This document shows positions 16,770 through 27,428 of a DNA stretch of 28,534 nt, in pieces. The position numbers and the translations under genes were made by a program. Below the pieces are notes generated by a model. That model did no database searches. It had not been told where the DNA came from and saw only the letters and a list, made by a program, of their open reading frames with translations. Each line of letters opens with the position of its first letter. Positions within the stretch are counted from its first letter, which is position 1. Source of the stretch: Silene noctiflora (taxonomy: Eukaryota > Streptophyta > Magnoliopsida > Caryophyllales > Caryophyllaceae); contig VHZZ01000822.1 in assembly GCA_009801015.1 (NCBI GenBank), positions 143,717-172,250 of the forward strand. The letters run 5' to 3'.

Positions 16770-17160
16770 TTTTTGGTTATATAATGTAACTTAGTTTCTG
16801 TAATTTGTTGTAGGAAAGCTGTGTAAATTATTTCTGGACTGTAAATTTTCAGCTTTTGTAAAGTTTTTTTTGTTGGTTTCTTAATTAATGAGTGTTGTAA
16901 TTTTATGGTGAGGATTTGTTGTAATATGCTATATATGGACTCCAAATTTCTTAGACTTGATGTAAACTGGGGGGGAAAATGAAACGCCTCCTTTTGGTGA
17001 GGTTTTTGAATTATTGAAAAATTTGGTGGGAAGTTTAGTGATTAATCTTATCACTAATGCCCCCACAAAATCAGAATTAATAAAGCATCCAAACCTGCCT
17101 TTTCCATACGTACTTTTATTACTTGTTTATTGCTACCTTAATATTTGTTATGGTAGAGTG

Positions 17161-17873
17161 TATAATTGTTCACGGGTCGTCCCGCCTATTAAGGCCGTCC
17201 CGTCCAGCCCGNTTATTTCGTGGGCTTGGACAAGTATTTTTTACCCGAAAAATTAAGAGGGCGGGCCAAGCCCAGCCCTCCAAATTAAATGGGCGGGTAT
17301 GGACAATAAGAAAAGCCCACGGGCCGGCCCATTAGGCCCGTTTACTATTTAAATTTGTTACTTTTACTCTTTAAAAAAGACGTTTTTTAAAGAAAATTGT
17401 ATCAATTTTATAAAGATATGGAACACGAAAATAATAATATGTAAAATACAATACGTAAACAAAAAAGATTAAAATATAACGAAAATATTTATATATTTTA
17501 ATAATAAAACGTCTAAATTAAATAAATATTCCAACAATAATGTTTACGTCAAATCTTTACCTCTAACTTTACATGTATTCCTTCACTATACATAAATTTA
17601 TATACCTCAATTCAAATTTTAGATTAAGGTATGTCATATAAAAAAGTAGCTTGAATAGAAGTCATTCTATACCGGATACATAATTAACAGTTGAAGTATC
17701 GTGTTATGGCCCATTAGCCCATGGGCCGCCCGACTTTTCACTAAAGGGCGGGCAAGGGCAAGGATAATTGGCCCATAATTTTGGCCCGGCCCGCCCACTA
17801 AGCTCTTAAAGGGCAAATTTTTTCTTCACGGCCCGGCCCATGTCCGGCCCAAACCCGCATTTGAACAGCTCTA
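17161..17873. mobile_element. hAT-like non-autonomous element, 713 bp, 8-bp TSD
   Basis: Exact 8-bp direct repeats GTAGAGTG flank it (17153-17160 and 17874-17881). Its ends are similar inverted repeats: TATAATTGTTCA at left and, on the minus strand from the right, TAGAGCTGTTCA. Both sub-terminal zones are full of gggcc/cccgg words (cccggcccgcc, gggccggccca), a hallmark of a widespread plant hAT-type repeat. The interior is AT-rich with no coding frame. The target is the right terminal repeat of the mariner-like element. One ambiguous base is at 17212. Confidence 0.85.
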
Positions 17874-18276
17874 GTAGAGTGTAGTTGAATGAAGGAAGTA
17901 CAATCTCAACTAAGCCAAACTCGTGTTCAACTCGAGGTCGAGTTTTATTTTATGAGCACAAGTCGAGCTAGGCTAAACCCGTGTTGAGCTCGACCCGTTA
18001 AGACCGGGGTACAGTACAAAAACGCTTTTGAATCAAAAGTTACCGCTACACTAGTGAGATATTTCGGTGGGAGAATAAAAAAATCTGCGTCCAGTAATTC
18101 CGTAGATAAGATTTTAGCCATAATCTGCCGCCAAACAAACTAGAACGAACATCTGCAAATTCACTCACACTTAACACTTCCTCCTTTCCTTGTTCATCTT
18201 CAATCAAGCAGCCATGTTCACCATCTTAATTCTCCAGATTTAAACAAATAATCAAACATAATCCAATCGATATAAA

Positions 18277-20947
18277 ATGACACTAATAATATCCCAAACA
18301 TTTCTGAATTTACCATCATTTTCACCTTCATTTCGCACAGTAACACACCATAATTACTGCAATAATCATAATACAAGGTGGTTTCAAAATAATTTGAATC
18401 GATGTACCAGATTATTCACTATTAAAGCATCATCGAAGGCGAAAGATGGCGATTATGAAGGAATTGAGGAGTCACGGTGGCTTCGGGAAGAACAACGGTG
18501 GCTTCGAGAAGAACAGCGATGGCTTCGCGAAGAATCTCGCTGGAATTCTGAACGGAATTCGCTTTTACTTCAAATTCAGCGGTTACAATCGGAATTAGAG
18601 CGAATTCAGGCGAGGATTAATTGTGTTAATGTTGATGTTGATTGTGTTGTTGATGACAATTCGTTAGTTTCTCGAACTTTGGATAAAACGGCGGATTTGT
18701 TGAAAGGTTTGAAGAGTGGTGATGATTCTAAGCGAATTCCGGAGGTTTTTGATAAGGAGGTGGTGTCGGAGGTGGTTGCGCCGCCGGTGAGACCGCCGGA
18801 AAGTCGGAGTGATGAGAAGGTTGAGAAGAAGGTGGAGGAGAAAGAGAAGACGAAGGCGAAGGTTAAACCGAAGGCGAGCGCGAGTTTGAGAATGGGAGCC
18901 GAAGGAGACGAGGTTCGCATTTTGCAGGTAGTGTTGAAGTTTATCTTTTCACGCAATTTTGTCGCTTCAAGATTTTTAATTCAGTTATAATGTATTCGAT
19001 TTAGGTCAGTTTAGTTCAGTTTTAATGTTATTGTACTCCCTCTGTTCTCATCATCTAGCTTTGATTAAAAGACCTTTCACAACGAATATAAAAGAAAACA
19101 AATAACTGAGACGGATAGATTAATCGTTATTGAGTTCTAGTTAGTAATCTCAATTAAATTTTGTAGCGGTGCTAGGATTTCAAGTTTCAGTTCAATTCTT
19201 AGATTAGTTTCAGTTTAGTCAGTTTAGCTCCCTTTAGTGTAGCTTCGTTAATTTTGTTTGCTGGTAAAAGAAAATGTAGTCTGATCCATGGAATAAGATC
19301 AAGGATGAAATAAGCTTTGTTAAAATTAAATTCATTTAGCTGTATTCGTTATTCTTTGTCTTGATTTGGAGTATATAAATTAATGCAATTATGCAATTTT
19401 CGGCTAAATATTATTTCAAAGTAATGTAGAAACAATACTTTTGTTAAAAACAGAGTTGTAAAAATGCTTGCATCTGATTTTTTGTTAAGGCTTGAGGGTC
19501 ATTTTATTATGATTGGACATCGAACCTGAATTTCATAATATTGCGTTAGGGCTCGGTGTAAACATGATTAGAGCTTGTTTCTGAGAAATAATGCTATCAT
19601 AACAGGATTTGTTTTGAGTTGTTGCTGATACTATTATCTGTTTGGATAGGAAGCATTGATGAGTTTAGGATTTTACTCGGGTGAGGAGGATATGGAGTAC
19701 TCGAGTTTCTCAGAAGGCACTTCGCGTGCTGTAAAGACCTGGCAAGTACGTTGGCGGCTTGTATTTCTATCAACATTTAGGCTGAATGTTTTGAGTTTAT
19801 TATCATAAATCAAAATCATAGTTAAAAACTTATGCTGCATTTGTTATGGCAATAAATAAGAAGGCTATGGAGAATCTCATATTGATACGTTGATTTGGAT
19901 TATAGGCTTCAGAAGGTATTCGCGAGGATGGGGTTATGACTGCTGAGCTTCTTGAAAGATTATATGGCTCTCAGGAACTTCAGAGCTCTGAATTGTCCTT
20001 CGAAGCTGATATCCGAAAAATAGTAAGTGTTGCTTGTGCATATTTAATGACATTGCTATATCTACATGGTTGATGTTTAGCTGTTGTCTATAAGAAGATT
20101 GTCATGCTACCTGAGCTATTGTCTAGTGAATTCACATTCTGGCTTTGTCTTCTCCTAACCTTTCCATATTCACAGCATTTTGGACCAATAAGTAGATTGT
20201 TGTCGACTTTACTCGCGTGATGGCTGTTCTTAGCAGTAATTAAAGAAGTTATATGCAAATGTCTCACTTTATGTATTTATGTACAAGGATCAGGCAAATG
20301 GAGCTGTAACTGAAGTCAAAGAAGTTCGGGAGACAGTAGTGAAGAAAGAGCCTACTAATGTGTATGTATCCGAACACCGTGTATTTCTACTTGGTGAGAA
20401 CAGGTGGGAGGAGCCTTCAAGGCTAAACAAGACCAAAGGGAACACTCAAATTTCTGCTGGAAAATGTCTTACCTGTAAAGGGGAGGGTCGATTGTTGTGC
20501 ATGGGTATGTGTAAATTTAGTAAGCTTACCTTAACTAACCAAAGGCATTCAATTTTGTTATCCGATCCTGTAAAGGGGAGGGTCTATTGTTGTGCATTTT
20601 GTGGTGGTGGTTGGATTAGTGCATGGCAAAGAAAGTCGCCTTTTTAGTACTTTAGTTCTGTATTTGAACTTTGTCTTACGCAAATATTTTCACTTTTGTT
20701 AATATCAAGACTCCTTTCTGCTGCAGAATGTGACGGAACTGGGGAACCGAATGTTGAGGAACAGGTGGTTTGAATTTCTTTGTTCTATATGGTTTTCGGT
20801 TTTTCCAGTGTTCTTCCTTAAACTTATGTTCAGCTTTACAATCTATTGCAGTTCTTGGATTGGGTGGAAGAAGGAGCAAATTGCCCCTACTGTGAAGGTC
20901 TTGGATATAATGTTTGTGACGTTTGCCACGGGACACTTGTTCTATAG
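18277..20947 (+). CDS. PTAC5: Plastid transcriptionally active chromosome protein pTAC5
   Basis: pTAC5 is a plastid nucleoid protein reported with the transcriptionally active chromosome. Exons: 18277-18927, 19650-19745, 19906-20022, 20288-20504, 20727-20764, 20852-20947. All borders are GT-AG and in phase, giving 404 residues. Residues 1-50 are Ser/Thr/Asn/Arg-rich with few acidic residues, like a chloroplast transit peptide. A coiled coil follows (about 66-115) with three tandem copies of RWLREEQ/S. A Lys/Glu-rich linker leads to a peptidoglycan-binding-like domain (about 207-273; GFYSGEEDMEYSSF, AVKTWQ, REDGVMTAELL). The C-terminus is a DnaJ-type zinc finger with four CxxC pairs (C348/351, C359/362, C384/387, C395/398). 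Every cysteine is kept. The protein ends just after the last zinc-binding pair, as in known pTAC5. Confidence 0.93.
19036..19118. repeat. Stowaway-like MITE remnant in PTAC5 intron 1
   Basis: After TA, the sequence starts ctccctctgttctca. About 80 bp later it ends ctgagacggatagat followed by TA. The two ends are weak inverted repeats of the Stowaway-type ctccctccgt motif. The element is short and degenerate, and the right border is uncertain. Confidence 0.4.
20471..20597 (+). repeat. Duplicated PTAC5 exon 4 tail in intron 4
   Basis: Positions 20471-20502, coding for the first CxxC of the zinc finger in exon 4, recur at 20566-20597 in the following intron with about one internal mismatch (gggtcgattg versus gggtctattg). 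The second copy stops just before the splice donor, so it lacks a GT donor at the same place. Confidence 0.8.
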
Positions 20948-22565
20948 TCTTGGTCTGGAGGGTGGAGGTTAGAGTATATTTCTTTTATCAACTGTTCTCT
21001 CTTACCAGGTACTTGTACATCTTATTTGTCCTATCAATCGTGTGTTCTACTGATAAATTCTGAATTTAATATAGAAGCCTTTGTCGTCAACGTTCTCTTT
21101 CCCTCCATTCTCACTTGATAATAATCTTAGAATCCTAGTGTCACAATGAAAATAACATCTGATTTGTCAATTTAGAGACTCCTTAATTGCAGATGCTCCA
21201 ACTTGAAGCTAGAGTAGAAAGCCTAGTTTACTTTGTGATTTGTAATTCTCATGCTTGTTATATGTAACCAACTCCTTTAACCCTATTATGGCATGGTTAA
21301 CTGGTTAAGCATGCATTGCATACATGCTCATATTGTTCTCCAGTCTTCTAGCAACCTTCGTATTTACGACACAGCATGATAGAAATCTTGCGGCTAGTAG
21401 TCGACTGCTTCACTGCTCCCAAGTAAAGTTACAAAGGAAAACTTACAATATCTGTAGTCTGTACATGTTTCCCGAATTCCATGCGAGTGTCCATACCCTT
21501 ACTTAAGTGCGTAGCATCCGAGATGGATATGTTAGGTGAAATGCAGAGCTGGATTACATTGCAAAGATGCTTAGCAATTAGCGTCAACAAGTGATGAACT
21601 TTGTATTAAAGTTCATGGCACTAAGATGAGTTTTTCATTTGAATTAATTGGCGTGTTATTGGACTTCTCAGCAGCTTCCACTTTATTTTTCTGATATTGT
21701 AAATCAACTGTATGTCTACCAGTGACTTCATTAGCTTTCTATAGATATAGGCCTGATAAACTTAAAACCTGAAGACATTAGTTGGAAGTGTGAACAGTTG
21801 GAACACCAACTTCGGAAACTTTACAATTTCCATGCTGACTTCCATTGCAGTTAAATTAGGGATACAAAAATCTGCATATTGATGAACCAGTTCATATTGT
21901 TGATCAGTAACTTCGATTGTATATAATCTTTGAGGGAGACCTATTTTAGTTAAAGATGAACCTGTTTGAGGGAGACATATTGTTGATCAGTAACTTCATA
22001 TTATTGGTGAACCTGTTTCTAGATTACCTTATTTGCGGTGTTGCTTCATATAAAATTCTTTTAGTTTGGCATCTCAATTGTTGCATGTGGAAGGTATGTG
22101 AATGACTCGTCTTTGATATGATGGGAATTTTTAACTTGAGATCTTCAAAATTCCATCCAAAATTCCAAATCCTCACATTGTCTCATCACAGCTTATGGTA
22201 GCATACCCATCATTAGCGATTTTCTTCTGGGAGACACCAGAACACATTTAAATACTCAGCCAATGTCTGAAAAATCTAATTGGACCAGTCTTTGCTTGAC
22301 TAAACAAAGTACCTCGCCTTAACGACGACTCACCTAATCTAACAGAGTCACAACTATTTTAAAGCTTTCTGAGTCATAAAGGTCAGTTGTGAAGGCCAAA
22401 AGGGATGATTTATTCAATGTCTACATAAAAAAGTGTTGTTTAAGGAGAAAAGATGAAAAGGGTAAAAATAGTAGCACAAAAATATTGAAATTCTCACTTA
22501 GCTTTTCATATTATATAGAAATGTATTCTCTATCATTGTTGTTTCCACACAAACCTTGTCAATGA
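20948..22565. other. Intergenic region with a small duplication, no gene seen
   Basis: AT-rich DNA after the PTAC5 stop. Frames up to 60 residues exist, but none has recognisable content. A 22-bp sequence starting catattgttgatcagtaac occurs twice (21893-21914 and 21976-21997), together with a repeated tgagggagac, indicating an 83-bp tandem duplication that has since diverged. The last 150 bp probably hold the promoter of the next gene; no clear motif was assigned. Confidence 0.7.
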
Positions 22566-24211
22566 ATGGAGTCCTCCTTCCAGAAGAGAGAATCCAATTT
22601 CACTGTAAATCTAAGGAACAATCATGATACTTACCTTGCGGCTAGCGACGATGGGAGGTCGCTTACCCTGGTCAGTCACACCGGAGTTGGGTCCATGCCC
22701 AAAAGTACAGAATGGACTGTAAAGTTGTGTGCAGGTACTTCAAAGTTCACCGAGTTCTATCTATGGAGTGTCTACGGCAAAGAGCTCGCTGCTAAAAAAA
22801 CAGATAATGGGGAAATCGTGGTCTATCAAAAAAACCCTGGTTCAGACAGACCTTTCTGCTGGAGAGTTGATAATAGTCAGCTTCCCCTCACAGGTGGGGT
22901 CTATCTGTCATGTGATTGTGATAGTCGAGATTGGATCTCCGATTTTTACAAACTTTGTGCCACTCAAGATGAAACCATCACTACCAAACCATCGTTTGAT
23001 GACACTTTGGAAGACCCCGGGGCTTGGTGGTTCATCAAGGTTGTGGAGAAGAGTGCATCAGAAACTGTTGTTGGCTCGAAGCAAGCAGCCCCCAAAACTG
23101 TAACTAGTGCATCTGCTATACACCAGCCTTCTAGTATGCATCATCGGTTTTCTGATATTGAGCAGCAACAACAGCAGCAAGGTAATTTGATTTCTCCAAT
23201 TCACTATCAGGAAAGCATCAGTTATAAATGGCGAGCTCCTGATTATTCCCAACAATTCCTCGCCGGCAAGAACTCTAATGGCTCTGGAAATCAGAACATT
23301 GGAGATGTTAAAATTGAAAACAAATTTTCAGGTCCGTATCTGACTTTAATTCTCTCTATTTGAATCGTTTGTTTACGCATTCACTTTAGTTCATCTATAC
23401 CCAGCCTATTTCTGCAATTTTTCGAAATAATTACAAGCTTCCTCTTATTAGACCTCCCATCTCCCAGTCACAATCCTACCAACCCCAGCCTTCCCTAACC
23501 CAAAAGCAACATAATGGGGATGGGAGGGAATTTGTTTGTTTCTCAAAATTTATTCTAAAAATGAAGTCTTTTTGATGATCCACAATTTCTTGTATGATTA
23601 CCGCAATTTAACCCAAAAAAGAAAAGAAAATGTGGAATTTTTTCCCCATTTTCTGGTTATGCATATGATCCCTATCAGTGGTGGTGTGACTGTGCAGTCA
23701 CAGAGGCTGGTTATCCTATAACTCCATCTGGATTTGGCACCTTCGTTCCTTCGCTTCATAATCAGGTTAGCAATACACCAAGCCATGGTGCTTTCTTCTC
23801 TCCCAATCAAGATGTGGGGAACGGTACACATTACACTACGTTGAGCCCGAGTTCCAAAGCTCCGACTATCTCCACTGTTATTAATGCTGGCAACAACTCC
23901 AATGGCTCTGGAACACAGAACAATACTGTCACTATCAAAAACGAAGTTCCAATATACAGGCATCGGTAAACTCCACTACAAGTCTACGACTATTATTTTT
24001 CTCTGATGGAATTTTGATGTTATATGTAAGAGGCACAGCTTAAGGACCAGGTACATCCCACTTTATGCGAAAAATTGCTGACACGAGACATTGTTGTATG
24101 ATCACTGTTGTATTTTTCCCTTACATTGAGTTCTGCAGGAAATGCCATCAGGTATCTGGTACAGCTAGTATACGTATTACTCCGTATGTCGTATCTACTG
24201 CAACTTCGTAA
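22566..24211 (+). CDS. DUF569-like (beta-trefoil / fascin-like) protein
   Basis: Residues about 10-175 resemble the plant DUF569 family, predicted beta-trefoil proteins of unknown role: a VNLRNNHDTYLAASDDG start, an aromatic-bounded EWTVKL strand, a second YGKELAAKK repeat unit and a closing WWFIKVVEK strand. A low-complexity tail has a run of six or more Gln (near 200) and an NSNGSGNQN motif. Exon 1 is 22566-23331 (phase 1). Exon 2 ends at 23965 and starts either at 23698 (canonical AG) or at 23656 (TG where AG is expected). It ends with a second NSNGSG motif, so the two modules may be a duplication. A donor at 23966 and acceptor before 24139 add a third exon to 24211. Without that intron the frame stops at 23969. 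The product is 368 or 382 residues. Family call moderate, 3' structure uncertain. Confidence 0.6.
23453..23527. repeat. Intronic inverted repeat cctcccatc / gatgggagg
   Basis: A perfect 9-bp inverted repeat (23453-23461 and 23519-23527), with purine and pyrimidine tracts extending it, encloses a C-rich loop in intron 1 of the DUF569-like gene. It may be a degenerate MITE. Confidence 0.5.
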
Positions 24212-24554
24212 AGTTGTTGCCTGTCAATGCATTTCACTGTGCGATTTTAATTATGTGTCGTTCAGAATACCAGAAGCATGTCCTCCTTATTTCTAGCGGA
24301 TGTGTAAGGAACTGCACATCTGACCTGTGTAGATTCTCCTATATGCTGTGCCGAAGCTGGACCCCCTAGATGAGTAGTAGATTGTCTGTCCCCTGAAGCA
24401 GTGAATAATTTACATTTGCTTTTTTATCATCATTTTATGTGTGGTATAGGGAATGCCTCTCCTTCTACCTTTAAACCAGCCCAAAAAAACCCTCATCTTT
24501 CACTGACTCCGGTCGTCGGAAACATATATAATTTTTGGTGCATTACAGTAGAAG

Positions 24555-24650
24555 GGACTAGGGAGGGCCAAAGGGGGATTTGAACCAGGGATCTAAAGTC
24601 CACAACACCTCTGTCGTAACTCGTAACCATTAGACTAATACATCTTCGAT
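24555..24650 (-). ncRNA. tRNA-derived sequence (SINE head or tRNA pseudogene)
   Basis: Read on the minus strand there is a box A-like TAGTCTAATGGTTA and, about 40 bp later, a perfect box B GGTTCAAATCC followed by CCC. These are the internal RNA polymerase III promoter and the D- and T-arms of a tRNA. A 7-bp acceptor stem does not form and no anticodon arm is clear, so it is not a working tRNA gene. An unrelated body continues downstream (toward 24410), as in plant SINEs, but no clear poly(A) end or target duplication was found. Confidence 0.55.
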
Positions 24651-25107
24651 AATAAGTGAGATATAATTGACATAATGTCATAACATTGAATCGAAGATAT
24701 ATATTCCTTTTCCTCTTTACGTTTTTTATTCATAGATGTCAGGTTAATTCCCTACTCCCCGTTATTATTTTCAACATAATTTTACTTTATTACATTACCC
24801 AAAACTCTCGTACAAAATCCATCTACAAGTAAATTCTTAAAAATAAGAAGTAAAAAAGTAAAGATCATTTAGTACATTTATTTCTTACTTTAAACTAACA
24901 AACAAATTTACTAAAATAGAGTATTATGTTAAATTAATCTAATCACAATATCAACAAAAATATGTGAAGACTTTTCCCATTTAGGAGGCATCTAAGGATT
25001 TCCTTTGATTTGTGTTTGGTCAACAAGATTGAATCGCTTACTCAAAAAGGCAAGGTTTGTCGTATAGTGGCTGATGACCACCGCCGAACTAACAGCCTCT
25101 TTCGGAC

Positions 25108-25154
25108 AAGATAATCCCTTTTTTTTTTTTTTTTTTTTGGTGGAGAAGATAATC
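25108..25154 (-). mobile_element. Micro-retroposition scar: poly(A) tail with 9-bp TSD
   Basis: An exact 9-bp direct repeat AAGATAATC (25108-25116 and 25146-25154) encloses CC, twenty T and GGTGGAG. On the minus strand this is seven bases followed by a poly(A) tail, as expected of an almost completely 5'-truncated LINE- or SINE-mediated insertion. Confidence 0.7.
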
Positions 25155-27428
25155 ATTTCACACTTGATAATGAAGTAGACAATTATCATTTTTAATTATA
25201 CTTTATTAAGCACTCAATTACAAATTCAACACCTAATTTCATTCAGTCAACTCTAAAAGGTCTATTTTGTCTTGTACTCACCGTCTAAGCACTCCAATCA
25301 AGATCTCTAGATCTTTGTGTTCACATGTTCCACCATTCTAAGAATAAAAACTCGACTTAAATGGATGATGAGTTGGTTGAAGAAATTTTGCCCGTCATCT
25401 ATTCACCTCCCGATTTATTTATTTTCACCCGATCTAAATCCGATCCATCACCACTGCTAGTCTGCTAAGGAAGTTGTTTGGTTCAACCAGACTGGAATGA
25501 ATGTAGTGAAGTTTGATACTCCTTTAGTCTCGATAAATTGTTTTGTATTGCTTTTTGAGTGTATTACTTAATTGTTATCTATTTATATTTTTGGTAAGTT
25601 TACATAAATAGTCAAATGAATATTAGAAGTGGACAAGTGAATATGCGAGAGAACTCGAGAAGTCTTTATTAGTTTATCGTTATTTTTCTCTCATTTTTGT
25701 CATTTTCTTGGTCATTATGCCACAATGAATCGATAACAAATAAATGAAATAGAGTACATATTATACAATCAATTATATTCAGTTTGATTTCCACAAAAGG
25801 TTGATCACACAAATCAATGTCAAAGGGATGCACAAATTTCTCGACTTTAAAATTTGTTTTTTTAAACCTAATTTAATTCATAGAAATTTAATTTAGTCAT
25901 ATAAATTCCATTCATTTCGGTTTAATTTGGTTCACCTTACTTCTATGTTATTTTAACATTAAATGAATGATTCAAATTTATTAGCAAAAGTTCTTTAACT
26001 TTTTATGTATTGGCTAGTGGCTACATGCCTACATTTTCAAGATCACCATAAAACTATAAAATATAAAAATGAGTGGTGGTCATTAATCACCAAAAAAGGC
26101 AAGAAGGTCTAAAAGATGAGGAGTTCACAATTTGACATGATATGATGATGCTTGCCAACAAAATGGCGAAAGATGGTGTGCAGTTGGAAAGTCCATTACT
26201 TTTATTAGATCATTGGAAAAGTGCTTTTTTGGCCTTTTGACCACACCACATGGTTGGTTATTAACTCAGTTGATGTCCCTTAATTTTGTCATCGAGTTGG
26301 TGTCCCTTAAAACGGTTATATATGTCTCAAGAATAAATCGAATTAAATATACTTATGATTTGACAGGACAATTGTTTTACTAGTCTTCAATAACTCTTCT
26401 TTTGTCTTATCATTTCTATTTAACCCCTCTTAAATTTAAAATAAAGTGGAAAACACTTACTTATAACAATTATAATATACAATTTTCCCTATTCTAATAA
26501 ATTCTATATATTTTTTAGAGTATAAGAGCAAATTTTTAAAAATCGTACGGAATTCATAAACTTTTTATACGAATTTGTAGGACAACTAAAAAAAATATGA
26601 ATAACAGGGTCATGAAATAAATTTGAAGTTCAATTTTAACCTTCTATTCAGACGGGAACTCCACATGAAGATATTTGAAGGGAAGTAGCAGTTCCCACTT
26701 TTGGTCCTTTGCCTCAGAAACATCAGACTATTGATTTTGATTTTGTGCTAGTTGAGAGTGGTGCGACAGTTAGTTGAGAGTGTTGAGTTGGTTTGGGAGG
26801 AGGTTGTTTTCCAAATCTATAAGAAATCACGGCTATCTTCGGACGCTTCTCATGTTAGAAAAGTCTCTATGATTCAGTTTAAATTTTCAGTAGTAAGGTA
26901 TCTTTCCAGCAAAAAATGCAGCAGTAAATTAAGCGGATAATTCTCTTGGCCAAGGTCGTATGGAAGAGATCATCGTTTTCTATTGGCCACCTGACGTCTT
27001 TCAATGGAACTTTTGCAGTAGCTACGAGGACGAAGAGGAAGGAGGCTCACCTAATCCAGTTCGACCACTTTTATCATTCACCTGTCAAATAAATTTTACT
27101 AGGTTAATATTAGCTCGTCTTTCTGTTTTAGTATCATCAGTTTGTAATATTAGCTCGGTTTGTTGGAAATTTACTAGTTTAAGAGGATCGAGGCGCCCAC
27201 TTTTTGTGAGGAGAAAAGTGAATCCATGTTACCATTGGTGTGGATCGAAGGGAGCAATGTTTTTATTTATGAAAGCTTAATATTATCATATAAATGATGA
27301 TTATTGTGCCACTCCTTTCAGGTTTTCCTTATACAGAAGAGAAGTATGCGTGGCTCAGTCATATAGCAAATGAAGAACGGTTCCATACTTACATGTACCT
27401 TTTTGAAAGACAATGTCTTACCTAATAG

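Larger units (their letters stand above)
11523..17898. mobile_element. Mariner-like element (plant MLE), with nested insertions
   Basis: The left terminal repeat starts CTTCCCCAATTCAACTTC at 11523. The right one, read on the minus strand from 17898, starts CTTCCTTCATTCAACTAC. Over 29 bp, 25 positions match once a hAT-like insertion is removed from the right repeat. Both ends are bounded by TA (11521-11522, 17899-17900), the mariner target duplication. Inside is a minus-strand plant MLE transposase pseudogene (16769-14016). Length is 6376 bp, or about 4.3 kb after subtracting the solo LTR and the hAT-like insert. The left half carries a separate plus-strand reading frame and long internal repeats. 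Confidence 0.88.
10795..18000. mobile_element. Older 'gctcga'-rich element split by later insertions
   Basis: DNA on both sides of the mariner-like element (10795-10846, 11206-11520 and 17901-18000) is dense in gctcga, gagctcg and gactcga words. This texture is typical of non-autonomous hAT-type repeats of plants. Removing the 351-bp insertion (10847-11197) and the mariner-like element joins the pieces into one repeat of under 600 bp. The outer termini and target duplication were not resolved. Confidence 0.45.
24212..27428. other. Long AT-rich intergenic region, no gene seen
   Basis: Apart from the tRNA-derived piece and the poly(T) insertion, listed separately, I find no gene here. The frames at 26752-26940 and 26960-27280 are open for 60-106 codons, but their products show no known domain and no neighbouring exon joins them. 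A possible MITE-like unit (TA-ctcctttagtctcg at 25517 to gagTA at 25756) has only weakly inverted ends. Confidence 0.6.

Noticed and set aside
18606-18956. Open frame of 116 codons on the minus strand
   Set aside because: It is the antisense of PTAC5 exon 1, whose codon structure and protein match are clear.
22729-23103. Alternative frame of 124 codons overlapping the DUF569-like gene
   Set aside because: The other frame carries the DUF569-like pattern and the in-phase splice sites.
24575-24640. Functional tRNA gene
   Set aside because: Boxes A and B are present, but no acceptor stem or clear anticodon arm forms.
26752-27280. Two adjacent plus-strand frames, possibly exons of one gene
   Set aside because: No family was recognised, no convincing splice pair joins them, and there is no supporting upstream exon.
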